Origin: Rhodocyclaceae bacterium UBA1310
GTDB lineage: Bacteria > Pseudomonadota > Gammaproteobacteria > Burkholderiales > Rhodocyclaceae
NCBI GenBank assembly: GCA_002307175.1
Contig: DBTS01000114.1
Coordinates: 53,229-97,545 of the forward strand
Direction of reading: 5' to 3'
Length of the DNA: 44,317 nucleotides
Position 1 is the first letter of the stretch. Each line of letters starts with the position of its first letter. Below, piece after piece: positions 18,101 through 26,490 of the stretch. A program made the position numbers and the translations under genes. Under the pieces are notes generated by a model. The model was not told the DNA's origin. It was given only the letters and a program-made list of their open reading frames with translations, and made no database searches.

Positions 18101-20282
18101 GACAACCGGAAATATTGCCGCACTCACATCGGCCCAACTGACAGTGCTGGGCACGGGCGATATCGCCGCATTGAAGACCAACCAGATCGCTGCGCTAACG
18201 ACAGACAATGTCAATGCGCTAACCTCCGGCCAGGTCGCCGCGCTCACCACAGCACAGGTTCAGGCACTCGGCACCGCCAGCATTGCCGCACTGAGCACCG
18301 AACAGGTTGGCAACCTTACCACCAAGGATATTGCCGCCCTGAAGACCAACCAGATCCAGGCACTCAGCACGGAGGCAGTTGCCACTCTGAGTACGGATCA
18401 GATCACGGCACTAACCTCGGCCCAGATCGCTGTACTGGGTACGGGCCAGGCTTCGGCATTGAGTTCGGATGGCCTGCAGGCGCTCAGCTCCACCCAGATT
18501 GGCGCCTTCACGACAGCAGCACTCCGCGCCCTCAGCTCTGAACAGCTGACGGCACTCACGACCACTGAAGTCGCCGCGCTGAAGACTTCGCAGATCTCCG
18601 CGCTGACGACCGACCAGATTGCCGCGCTTGGCACTAATCAGATTGCCGCACTGACCACAGCACAGACCCAGTCCCTGGGAACGGCCAGCATTGCAGCCAT
18701 CACCACGGAGCAGATCAGCAACCTGACAACGGCAAGCGTTGCCGCACTGAAGACGAACCAGCTCGCCGTCATCGGCTCGGATGCCATCGTCGCGATGACA
18801 TCTGGCCAGCTGGCCGCACTCACCACGGCACAGGTCAAGGCGCTCACCACCGCGCAGGCTGCGGCTATCGAAACAGACGATCTTGCCGCCATGGGCACTA
18901 CGCAGATCGCCGCCATGACCACGGCAGACGTCAATGCGCTGACAACCGACCAGATCGTGAGCCTGACGACGGCACAGTCCAGGGCACTGACTTCCTCGCA
19001 GATTGCCGCCATGTCTTACTCGCGGATTTCCGCAATGGAAACCGCCGATGTGGCAGCCCTGAGCACCAGCCAGATCGCCTCGCTGACCACAGGGCAGATC
19101 GCTAGCGCACTGACTTCGGACCAGGTGGTGGCGTTGAGCTCCACCCAGATTGCTGCGCTGACCACCGCGCAGGTCGCCAACCTGAGCACCGAAAATATCG
19201 CCGCCATCGAAACCGGCGACCTCGCAGCCCTGAGCACCAAGCAGATTGGCGTGCTGACAACCGCGCAGATCAGTCTCGGGCTCACCAGCGATCAGTTTGG
19301 CGCACTCAGTACAGCACAGCTCGCTGCCATCACCACTACCAACATTGCGGTGGCAACCACCGAGCAGCTGTCGACACTCGCCTCCTCCGATGTTGCAGCA
19401 CTCACCACAGCACAGGTACAGGCACTGACCACCGAGCAGGTTGCCTCGCTGTCTTCCGACCAGCTCGGCGCCATCACCACGGCACAGATCCAGGCATTGG
19501 GAACAGCCAGTCTGGCGGCCCTGAGCTCTGATCAGATCCAGTATCTGACCACCACCGATGTCGCTGCACTCAAGACCAGCCAGCTCTCGGCTCTGGGATC
19601 GGATGCAATTGCCGCGCTGACTTCGAGCCAGGTCGCAGCCTTCACCTCTCTGCAGATCAAGGCGCTGAGCACGCAGCAGGTAGCCGCCATCGAAACCGCC
19701 GACCTTGCTGCAATGAGCACCGGGCAGATCACCGCGATGACGACAGCCGAGGTCAATGCGCTGACAACGGAACAGGTGGTAGGCCTGAGTACCGGCCAGG
19801 TTCGCTCGCTGACAAGCGCCCAGCTCGCCGCCATGGCATACACCCAGATCGCCGCCATGGAAACTGCGGACGTGGCATCGCTGACAACCTCGCAGGTTGC
19901 CGCGCTGACGACATCCCAGATTGCCAATGCGCTGACCTCTGATCAGGTGATTTCGCTGGATTCGGCACAGATCGCCGCCCTGACGACAGCCCAAGTAGCC
20001 TCGCTGACCACGGCGGATGTTGCCGCCATAGAAACCGCCGACCTCGGAGCCATGAGCACAAGGCAGATCGCCGCACTAACGACAGCCCAAGTCTCCGAAG
20101 GTTTGACGACCGATCAGATCCAGGCCCTCGGCACCGGCCAGGTCGCCTCTATCGGCACCGCCCAGATCCACGCGATGTCGACAGATCAGATCAACGCAAT
20201 GACCACGAATCAGACGCAGGCACTAACCAGCAATCAGATTGCCGCAATGACAACCGACCAGATCGCAGCCCTGAATATCTGA
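15135..20282 (+). CDS. Giant Thr/Ser-rich octapeptide-repeat protein
   Basis: A 1715-residue protein made almost entirely of about 214 tandem octapeptides with the pattern A-[LMIF]-x-[TS]-x-[QDS]-[IVL]-x, for example ALTTAQIQ and ALSTDQIS. Hydrophobic residues recur at positions 2 and 7 and Thr/Ser at 3 and 4, so the chain carries several hundred hydroxyl side chains. I see no Cys or Trp and very few aromatic or Pro residues. About ten repeats have nine residues with an inserted Gly or Ala (xGLTTDQ, xALTSDQ), seemingly periodic. I saw no signal peptide, membrane helix or RTX motif, and no separate terminal domain. The regular spacing suggests a solenoid (beta-helix or short-helix ladder), inferred only. 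Two glycosyltransferase genes follow on the same strand after a terminator, so it may be a glycosylated surface fibre or matrix protein. I do not recognise the family. GGAGG precedes the start. Confidence 0.85.
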   Translation: MSSIISGMSPSQISALTTTQIQNLTTADFRVMTTAQISHLTSDQVAAIETRDLVTLSSTQVAAFTPYQVTNGLTTYQLSNIGTGQVKGLTSAQVAAFATDQIESLTTSSFAAMSTTQVVAITTAGIQALETGDIAAMSTAQIKALSSAQVAALETADLGAMGTAQIAALDTIDIASLSTDQIAALNSADIAALKTGQIAAMTTAGIASLSSDQIIALTTAQIQALSTGAISALTTDQISNLTTASVAALKTNQLAVLSTDAIVALDSSQVKALTTAQVKALSSPQVLAIETADLAAMTTAQIAALDTGDVAIMSTDQISALTTTQIAALKTGQIAAFTTASISALNSGQIQALTTGQIQAFTTHTLAALASDQVGFITTSDIAALKSSQITALTTDSISALTTGQAAALTTAQILMLGTAQGAALSTSSLQAMGTTQLVALTTANIAALSSEQLSALASSDIAALKTNQIAALTTANIASLSTDQVGALTSAQVQALGTASIAALTTEQIGNLTTKDIAALKTNQITALSTDLVAALTSGQVSSLTTAQIKALSSSQIAAMETEDLNALTSAQVAAITTANLNAMGTDQIASLGSTQIKALTSTQVSSLSTAQISAIETADLAAMSTGQIAALTTAQIAGGLSTDQLQALTTAQTMTLGSGQIAALGTAGIAALGTANIASLKTSQIAAITTSQIQSGLTTDQLTAMTTTQLNALTTAQMASLTTGEITALDSADIASLKSTQIAALTTAGISALTTDQVSALTTAQVQALGTASIAALTTEQIGNLTTKDIAALKTNQLNALATDLVAAMTSDQIQALTTLQVKSLTTAQVAAIETADLAALTSKQVAALTTAEVNALSTDQVVSLTTDQTRALTSAQLATMAYTQIAAMETEDIAALSSAQVAALTTGQVSSALTSEQLAALTTSQVSSMTTAQIASLGTDDIAALETADVAALTTRQVAALTTAQVQQGLSTDQITAMGTGQLTALTTGNIAALTSAQLTVLGTGDIAALKTNQIAALTTDNVNALTSGQVAALTTAQVQALGTASIAALSTEQVGNLTTKDIAALKTNQIQALSTEAVATLSTDQITALTSAQIAVLGTGQASALSSDGLQALSSTQIGAFTTAALRALSSEQLTALTTTEVAALKTSQISALTTDQIAALGTNQIAALTTAQTQSLGTASIAAITTEQISNLTTASVAALKTNQLAVIGSDAIVAMTSGQLAALTTAQVKALTTAQAAAIETDDLAAMGTTQIAAMTTADVNALTTDQIVSLTTAQSRALTSSQIAAMSYSRISAMETADVAALSTSQIASLTTGQIASALTSDQVVALSSTQIAALTTAQVANLSTENIAAIETGDLAALSTKQIGVLTTAQISLGLTSDQFGALSTAQLAAITTTNIAVATTEQLSTLASSDVAALTTAQVQALTTEQVASLSSDQLGAITTAQIQALGTASLAALSSDQIQYLTTTDVAALKTSQLSALGSDAIAALTSSQVAAFTSLQIKALSTQQVAAIETADLAAMSTGQITAMTTAEVNALTTEQVVGLSTGQVRSLTSAQLAAMAYTQIAAMETADVASLTTSQVAALTTSQIANALTSDQVISLDSAQIAALTTAQVASLTTADVAAIETADLGAMSTRQIAALTTAQVSEGLTTDQIQALGTGQVASIGTAQIHAMSTDQINAMTTNQTQALTSNQIAAMTTDQIAALNI
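15135..20282 (+). repeat. 24-bp coding repeat array with a higher-order unit of about 411/822 bp
   Basis: Within the octapeptide gene a marker block encoding xQI[SG]NLTTxxxAALKT[NS]Q recurs with starts near 15840, 16657, 17479, 18299, 18708 and 19530. The steps are about 817, 822, 820, 409 and 822 bp, so the gene was built from a unit of about 411 bp (137 residues: 17 octapeptides plus one residue), mostly in pairs. Other blocks move with it, such as LGTASIAAL before it and AAIETADLAAM after it. Copies have diverged at the DNA level but keep the peptide register. Confidence 0.75.
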
Positions 20283-20307
20283 CCAGGACAAGGTTGAGAT
20301 TCACCCG

Positions 20308-20343
20308 AAACTCCATGCAGGCACCACCTGCATGGAGTTTTTT
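20308..20343 (+). terminator. Terminator of the octapeptide-repeat gene
   Basis: A perfect 14-bp stem AAACTCCATGCAGG/CCTGCATGGAGTTT (20308-20321 with 20327-20340) runs into a T tract (20338-20343), 26 bp after the stop. It separates the repeat gene from the glycosyltransferases. The rest of the gap (20344-20611) holds no further feature I can support; a GCCGATAT at 20355 lacks a matching -35. Confidence 0.88.
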
Positions 20344-20611
20344 CTATTTCGATTGCCGATATTCCCAGCCTGTTTGCGAGAGGTTCTCGTGATCTGCTGA
20401 AATGCCGGGCTTTTACTACCCTTCTGGCAGGATTCCAGGAGCGGCTGCGGCTGGTATGCTGGGCAGATTGAAGCGTCTGACCAGGGCAACGGTCTGCCAG
20501 GAATCCGCGCCTGCAAGACGCAGTACCATACATGAAGCTTGATCACGACCAGACAGCAGGCACGGTAATCAGACTTGCGACGGCACCATCGAAAAGGAAG
20601 CCCGGGAGCTC

Positions 20612-22441
20612 ATGGACGAACACACTTTCGTTTCCTCACTGCTGCAGGCATGGAACAGGCAGCTAGCCTTTACCGATCTGCTCAATGCGGCAGCGACGCT
20701 TGAACGTGCCGGGCAACGCCAGCAGGTCGCCATTCTTTACCAGACATGGCTGGGCCGGAATCAGACTCCATACAATCATTTTGCCTGCTTCAATCTGGGC
20801 GTCACGCTGTTTGGCCTGCAGGATGTCACTGCCGCCTGTGAAGCCTACTGGCAGGCCATCCGCCTGCAGCCGAATTTTCTTCAGCCGCATTTCAACCTCG
20901 GACTTGCCCACGAACATCTCGGCCAGCTTGAAGCTGCCGAAGCCGAATGGCGCTGGATCGAGCAGCATGCACAAGCGGAAGTTGCCGAGCAGCGCGACCT
21001 GCTTCTGCTGGCCCTGAACAACCTTGGGCGCCTGCTCGAAAGCGGCAAACGGTATGCGGAAGCACTCAGCTACCTAGACCACAGCTTGGCGCTAAACCCG
21101 AATCAGCCGGATGTGCTCCACCACTGGGTTTTTCTGCGCGAGAAACAGTGCATCTGGCCGGTATACCGGGAGATCGCGGGCGTATCGCCTGAAGTCATGC
21201 GCGCCAGCACATCGGCACTTGCCATGCTGAGCCTGTCGGACGATCCGCAAGCCCAGCTCGATGCTGCGCGCAACTATGTGCGCCAAAAAGTGCGGCCCGA
21301 CGTACCGGCGCTCAGCAAGGGCCACGCCTACGGGCACCGGAAGATCCGCATCGGCTACTGCTCATCGGATCTGTGCCTGCATCCGGTGGCCATGCTGACT
21401 GCCGAATTATTTGAATCGCATGATCGTGAAAATTTCGAGATTTATGCCTTCTGCTGGACCCGTGAAGATGGTTCGGCCCTGCGCCAGCGGATCGTTGCGG
21501 CAATGGATCACTTCATCCGCATCGATACACTCGACGATGAATCGGCTGCCCGCAAGATCCGCGAATACGAGATCGACGTACTCATCGACCTGCACGGCCA
21601 GACTCTCGGCGCCCGCACCAACATGCTGGCGTACCGGCCGGCACCGATTCAGATCACCTACCTCGGCCTGCCGGCCACCACCGGGCTGCCTTCCATCGAT
21701 TACGTCATCGCCGACCGCTTTCTGATCCCCGAACAACTCGCGCCGCTCTACTCCGAAAAACCCATCTACATGCCAGATGTGTATCAGGTGAGCGACCGGA
21801 AACGCAGCGTTGCCCCCACGCAGCCGAGCCGTGAGGCGTGTGGCCTGCCCCCCACGGGATTTGTTTTCTGTTCGCTCAACAATAATTTCAAATACACGCC
21901 GGAAGTCTTCTCCGTCTGGCTCAACATTCTCCAGCGCGTGCCGACGAGCGTGCTCTGGCTGCTCGCGGATAACCCGTGGGCTCAGGCCAGCCTGAAGCGC
22001 GAGGCACGCACACGCGGCATCGACGAGAGCCGCCTCGTTTTCGCCACACGCGTGGCACCGGATCACTATCTGGCGCGCTACCCGGTGGCCGATCTGTTTC
22101 TCGATACCTTTCCGTTCAACGCCGGCACCACGGCCAATGACGCACTGTGGATGGGCACCCCGGTTCTCACCCTCACAGGCCGATCCTTCGCCTCGCGCAT
22201 GGCCGGAGCCCTGCTGACGGCAGCCGGCCTGCCGGAACTGATCACCTATAACCTGCGGGACTATGAAGAAAAGGCTGTGGCACTAGCCAATTCACCAGAG
22301 GAATGTGCGCGCCTGAAGGCCGCACTCCAGGAGGTACGCGAGCATGGAACCCTGTTCGACACTACAAGATTCACCCGAAACCTTGAAGCAGAAATCAGCA
22401 AGCTGGTTGCAGCGCTGCCTGGCCCTGCTCAGGCATCCTGA
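20612..22441 (+). CDS. TPR-containing O-GlcNAc-transferase-like glycosyltransferase (GT41)
   Basis: A 609-residue protein with TPR-like helical repeats at about 30-185 (LQPHFNLGLAHEHLGQLEAAEAEW; ALNNLGRLLESGKRYAEALSYLDHSLALNPNQPDVLHHW) and a GT41 catalytic region from about 243 to the end. Family marks are IGYCSSDLCLHPVAML (His near 257, matching the OGT active-site His), GARTNMLAYRPAPIQITYLGLPATTGLPSIDYVIADRF (in part), NNNFKYTPEVF (Lys near 427, matching the nucleotide-binding Lys of OGT) and DLFLDTFPFNAGTTANDALWMGTPVLTL. GT41 enzymes move a sugar from UDP-sugar to Ser/Thr (or, in the HMW1C branch, Asn) of cytoplasmic proteins. It overlaps the next glycosyltransferase gene and lies just downstream of the Thr/Ser-rich repeat protein, a plausible substrate (inferred). 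Confidence 0.88.
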   Translation: MDEHTFVSSLLQAWNRQLAFTDLLNAAATLERAGQRQQVAILYQTWLGRNQTPYNHFACFNLGVTLFGLQDVTAACEAYWQAIRLQPNFLQPHFNLGLAHEHLGQLEAAEAEWRWIEQHAQAEVAEQRDLLLLALNNLGRLLESGKRYAEALSYLDHSLALNPNQPDVLHHWVFLREKQCIWPVYREIAGVSPEVMRASTSALAMLSLSDDPQAQLDAARNYVRQKVRPDVPALSKGHAYGHRKIRIGYCSSDLCLHPVAMLTAELFESHDRENFEIYAFCWTREDGSALRQRIVAAMDHFIRIDTLDDESAARKIREYEIDVLIDLHGQTLGARTNMLAYRPAPIQITYLGLPATTGLPSIDYVIADRFLIPEQLAPLYSEKPIYMPDVYQVSDRKRSVAPTQPSREACGLPPTGFVFCSLNNNFKYTPEVFSVWLNILQRVPTSVLWLLADNPWAQASLKREARTRGIDESRLVFATRVAPDHYLARYPVADLFLDTFPFNAGTTANDALWMGTPVLTLTGRSFASRMAGALLTAAGLPELITYNLRDYEEKAVALANSPEECARLKAALQEVREHGTLFDTTRFTRNLEAEISKLVAALPGPAQAS

Positions 22442-23648
22442 CGAAACCGGGGCAGATAACGCTGCCCCCCCGCCCGAAACGCAAACCCGGGTACGACGGA
22501 TACTCATTGCCGGCTGGCGCGGCGTGAGCCATTCCCTGGCCATGGTCAATCAGCACCAGATCCTCGCCCTGGCGCGCAGAAGTGATGTGAAACTCTTTCA
22601 CACCGACATGCCGTGGGCGATGGCGCACTGGAACAAGCAGGCACATAACGCCGGCTTCTCGGAGCAGGACAATGTACTGATCGAGGGCTTGCAGAGTATT
22701 GATGAGGCAGAAGTGGATTGTGTCTACCGCATCTGCTCGCCGCTCTTCCCGCCCAACCCGCAAGCCCGCAAGACGGTGAGCTTCGCGGTAACCGAACTGG
22801 GATATGAATCGGGTAGCCTGCAGAACCCCGAGATTCCACTGACCGACTTTACTCGCGGCGAAAACCTTCTGGTGACGCCAAGCCGCTGGTCACGCGACCG
22901 CCTCATCGATTTCGGCTTTGATGAAGGGCGCGTGCGCGTGGTGCGCCACGGCGTGGATCTGGCAGTCAACCGCCCAGCCTCGCAGGAAGAGCTGGCCGTG
23001 CAGCGCCAGGCACTGGGCATCCCTGACGACAGCGTGATCTTTCTGAATGTGGGCGTGCCCACCTGGAACAAGGGGATTGATCTGCTGGTGCGGGCATTTG
23101 CCACGATCTTTCGTGATCACCGCAACATCCGCCTGATCCTCAAGGATGCACGGGGCCTCTATGGATTGCCGGTGGATACGGTGCTGCAAAGCGTCAACTC
23201 TGCCTATCCGGGGCTGCTCAGTGCGGATGTGCTGAATGCCATCCACGTCATTCCCGTCAACCTCTCCCAGGCCGATCTATGCCGCATGTTTGGCTTCGTG
23301 GACTGGTATGTATCCCCCTACCGTGCAGAGGGGTTCAACCTCCCGGTGCTGGAAGCGCAGGCCTGCGGCACGCCGCTCATCGTCACCTCGGGAGGTGCCA
23401 CCGACGATTTCTGCAACACCGACGCAGCCTGGAAGATCCCCGGCACCTTCCGGCGCGGCATCCTCAATGGCAAGGCCTGCTGCTGGGTAGACCCGGAGTT
23501 TGAGGCACTGGAGAAGCTCATGCGCCATGCTGCCGCACAGGGGCCACGGCGTGCCTATGGCGCAGACCCCCTGCGCAATGCCGCCCGCCAGAATGCCGAA
23601 CAGCACTCCTGGGACCAGGTGGCAAGCGAGCTTCTGGCACTGCTGTAG
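22344..23648 (+). CDS. GT4-like glycosyltransferase
   Basis: A 434-residue protein with a GT-B style C-terminal half. IFLNVGVPTWNKGIDLLVRAF (in part, about 230-245) is the nucleotide-sugar domain start, and YVSPYRAEGFNLPVLEAQACGTPLIVTSGG is the usual donor-binding region of family 4 enzymes, with E-x7-E (EGFNLPVLE). The N-terminal half (about 50-200) is a plausible acceptor domain. The ATG at 22344 lies inside the upstream GT41 gene and is preceded by GAGGT, giving a 98-bp overlap; a start further in (for example Met in MVNQHQ) would lose the first beta-strand, so I keep 22344. It may extend the glycan begun by the GT41 enzyme (inferred from position). Confidence 0.82.
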   Translation: MEPCSTLQDSPETLKQKSASWLQRCLALLRHPDETGADNAAPPPETQTRVRRILIAGWRGVSHSLAMVNQHQILALARRSDVKLFHTDMPWAMAHWNKQAHNAGFSEQDNVLIEGLQSIDEAEVDCVYRICSPLFPPNPQARKTVSFAVTELGYESGSLQNPEIPLTDFTRGENLLVTPSRWSRDRLIDFGFDEGRVRVVRHGVDLAVNRPASQEELAVQRQALGIPDDSVIFLNVGVPTWNKGIDLLVRAFATIFRDHRNIRLILKDARGLYGLPVDTVLQSVNSAYPGLLSADVLNAIHVIPVNLSQADLCRMFGFVDWYVSPYRAEGFNLPVLEAQACGTPLIVTSGGATDDFCNTDAAWKIPGTFRRGILNGKACCWVDPEFEALEKLMRHAAAQGPRRAYGADPLRNAARQNAEQHSWDQVASELLALL

Positions 23649-23890
23649 CGATATCTGCGCCAGACAGGACAGGTGCCGGCCTAACCAGAAGAGACATGGC
23701 CGGCCCTACTGCAGGCATTCTCCATGCGTGGGCAAATGCCTGATAAAATTGCGCCTTTCCGGGCCGCTGTATCCCTTTTTGTCCATTCACCACCCGCAGT
23801 CTCTGCGTTGGTGCACAGCAGTGCCCGAACCTCTCATTCCAATCAGGAACCGGCACCACTTTGCAAACGACTTCCGCTTCACGCCATCCC

Positions 23891-26470
23891 ATGTCCGAAG
23901 AAGAGATCACCAAGCACACACCGGTGATGCAGCAGTATCTTCGTTTCAAGCAGGAATACCCGGACACGCTGGTGTTCTACCGTATGGGAGACTTCTACGA
24001 GCTGTTCTTCGAAGATGCCGAAAAGGCCGCACGCCTGCTCGACATCACGCTGACCACGCGCGGCGCTTCTGCCGGCCAGCCAATCCGCATGGCAGGCGTA
24101 CCCTTCCATGCACTGGAACCCTACCTCGCCAAGCTGGTGAAGATCGGTGAATCCGCGGTCATCTGCGAACAGGTAATTGAATCAGCCGAAGCCGCGAAAG
24201 CTGCCAAAGGGCCGATGGAGCGCGCCATCAGCCGTATCGTCACCCCCGGCACGCTGACCGACGCAGCCCTCCTCGACGACCGGGCTGACGCCCCCCTGCT
24301 GGCACTGCAACTGCAGCGCGGCGTGCTTGGCATGGCCTGGCTGAATCTTGCCAATGGCGATTTCCGCATCGTCGAGACCACGCCGGAATCCCTCATCGGC
24401 CAGCTCGAACGCCTGCGCCCGGCAGAAGCCCTGATCCCGGAAAGCCTGAAGCTGCCAGCACTCGAAGCTAGAGTCGGCGCGATCCGACGCCTGGCGGACT
24501 GGCAATTTGACGCCAAGACCGCACACGAACTACTCACTACCCACTTTAACACCCATGATCTGGCGGGCTTCGGGGCTGAAGGCCTGGATACCGCGCTGGC
24601 TGCCGCAGGCACCCTGTTCGATTACGCCCGCTCCACGCAGCGCCAGATGCTCTCGCACATCACCACGCTACGCGTGGAAAGCGAAGGTGATTACCTGCGC
24701 ATGGATGCGCAGACGCGCCGTAACCTGGAAATCAGCGAGACCCTGCGCGGAGAGCCCGCGCCAACGCTGCTCTCGATGCTTGATTACACCACCAGCAGCA
24801 TGGGCGCACGCTGGCTGCGCCGCGCCCTGCACCATCCGCTGGTAAGCCACGCCGCCTGCCATGCGCGGCATCAGGTGGTCGGCCTGCTGCTCGGTGATGC
24901 TGGAGACGGCCCGCTGCATGCGGTGGCAGATGCCCTCAAGCCAATGGCGGATATCGAGCGCATCGCCACGCGCATCGCTCTCAAAAGCGTCCGGCCACGC
25001 GAACTTGCGGCGCTGCGCGAGAGCCTTGCCACACTCGACAATGTGCGTGCGCCACTGCCCGCACAAGGCCCGACCCTGCTGGAGAACCTGCTGCGTGAAC
25101 TAGCCACGCCAGTGGATACGCTGATGCTGCTGCGTGCGGCCATTGCCGTGGAGCCCGCCACGCAGGTACGTGATGGTGGCGTTTTTGCGGAAGGCTACGA
25201 CACCGAGCTGGACGAACTGCGCGATATCCAGAACAACTGCGGAAAATTTCTCGTCGAACTGGAAGCCCGCGAACGCGAGCGCAGCGGGATCGCCACCCTG
25301 AAGGTGGAGTTCAACCGCGTACATGGTTTCTTCATCGAGGTTTCACATGCCAACGTGGACCGTGTGCCGGATGACTATCGCCGGCGCCAGACGATGAAGA
25401 ACGCAGAGCGCTACATCACCCCGGAACTGAAAACTTTCGAGGATAAGGCACTCTCCGCCCAGGATAGGGCGATGGCCCGCGAGAAATTGCTCTACGACCA
25501 GCTTCTCGAACAACTCGCGCCGATGGTGCCTCGCCTGCAGAGCATTGCCCGCGCAGTGGCCGAACTCGACGGGCTGAACGCCTTTGCATTGGCCGCTGCA
25601 CGCCATGACTACCGCGCCCCGGATCTGGTGGACGACCCTGTCATCGAGATTGTCGGCGGTCGCCACCCGGTGGTGGAACGCCAGGTCGACAATTTCATCA
25701 GCAACAATACCCAGCTTGCGCCCACGCGCTGCATGCTGCTCGTCACCGGGCCGAACATGGGCGGTAAATCGACCTATATGCGGCAGGTTGCGCTGATCGT
25801 GCTGCTGGCCCATTGCGGCTCGTTCGTGCCGGCCACCTCGGCAAAGCTCGGCCCGGTGGACGCGATCTTCACCCGCATCGGGGCTTCCGACGATCTGGCC
25901 TCGGGGCGCTCGACCTTCATGGTCGAAATGACCGAAGCGGCCGCCATTCTGAATGGCGCCACAGAACGCAGCCTCGTGCTCATGGATGAGATCGGGCGTG
26001 GTACCTCGACTTTCGACGGCATGGCCTTGGCATATTCTATTGCACGCCACCTGCTCGACAAAAACCGCAGCTTCACGCTGTTTTCCACCCACTACTTCGA
26101 ACTCACGCGTCTGGCACAGGAATACCGCGAATGCGCAAATGTGCACCTGGGCGCGGTTGAGCACGGCCACAGCATCGTTTTCATGCACGCCGTGGAAGAT
26201 GGCCCGGCCTCGCAAAGCTACGGGATTGAAGTGGCGGCTCTGGCAGGCATCCCATCCACGGTGGTGCGGGATGCCAGGCGGCGCTTGCGCGCACTGGAAA
26301 ACCGCGAAATCAACGCCGGCCCGCAGGATGACCTGTTCGCAGCCCTTCCCGAACCGGAACCCACCCATAGCAGCCACCCTGCCCTCACCCTGCTGGCCGA
26401 TCTGGACCCGGACAGCATGAGCCCGCGTGAAGCGCTGGAGGCACTCTATTCGCTGAGAAAGACGCTTTGA
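23891..26470 (+). CDS. mutS: DNA mismatch repair protein MutS
   Basis: An 859-residue MutS. The N-terminal mismatch-binding domain shows MGDFYELFFEDA, with the Phe-x-Glu pair that wedges into mismatched DNA. The ATPase domain shows GPNMGGKST (Walker A), DEIGRGTSTFDG (Walker B) and STHYFEL. Length matches E. coli MutS. I start at the ATG in MSEEEITKHTPV; an in-frame TTG at 23861 would add ten residues and has CAGGA upstream, so either could be used. The gene follows the glycosyltransferase pair after 240 bp and is followed closely by the nitroreductase gene. Confidence 0.95.
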   Translation: MSEEEITKHTPVMQQYLRFKQEYPDTLVFYRMGDFYELFFEDAEKAARLLDITLTTRGASAGQPIRMAGVPFHALEPYLAKLVKIGESAVICEQVIESAEAAKAAKGPMERAISRIVTPGTLTDAALLDDRADAPLLALQLQRGVLGMAWLNLANGDFRIVETTPESLIGQLERLRPAEALIPESLKLPALEARVGAIRRLADWQFDAKTAHELLTTHFNTHDLAGFGAEGLDTALAAAGTLFDYARSTQRQMLSHITTLRVESEGDYLRMDAQTRRNLEISETLRGEPAPTLLSMLDYTTSSMGARWLRRALHHPLVSHAACHARHQVVGLLLGDAGDGPLHAVADALKPMADIERIATRIALKSVRPRELAALRESLATLDNVRAPLPAQGPTLLENLLRELATPVDTLMLLRAAIAVEPATQVRDGGVFAEGYDTELDELRDIQNNCGKFLVELEARERERSGIATLKVEFNRVHGFFIEVSHANVDRVPDDYRRRQTMKNAERYITPELKTFEDKALSAQDRAMAREKLLYDQLLEQLAPMVPRLQSIARAVAELDGLNAFALAAARHDYRAPDLVDDPVIEIVGGRHPVVERQVDNFISNNTQLAPTRCMLLVTGPNMGGKSTYMRQVALIVLLAHCGSFVPATSAKLGPVDAIFTRIGASDDLASGRSTFMVEMTEAAAILNGATERSLVLMDEIGRGTSTFDGMALAYSIARHLLDKNRSFTLFSTHYFELTRLAQEYRECANVHLGAVEHGHSIVFMHAVEDGPASQSYGIEVAALAGIPSTVVRDARRRLRALENREINAGPQDDLFAALPEPEPTHSSHPALTLLADLDPDSMSPREALEALYSLRKTL

Positions 26471-26490
26471 TCAGGCCACAGGATTAGCCC

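Noticed and set aside
15434..20076. Long open frames on the minus strand (up to 527 residues) opposite the octapeptide gene
   Set aside because: They arise because the repeated codons on the plus strand rarely give stop triplets in the antisense frames. They have the same 8-residue periodicity in mirror form and no ribosome binding sites.
15135..20282. RTX toxin or adhesin
   Set aside because: The repeats are octapeptides without the GGxGxDxUx nonapeptide, and there is no type I secretion gene nearby.
20355..20362. Sigma-28 -10 element GCCGATAT upstream of the GT41 gene
   Set aside because: No TAAA- or TCAA-like -35 lies at the required distance; the sequence there is the terminator T run.
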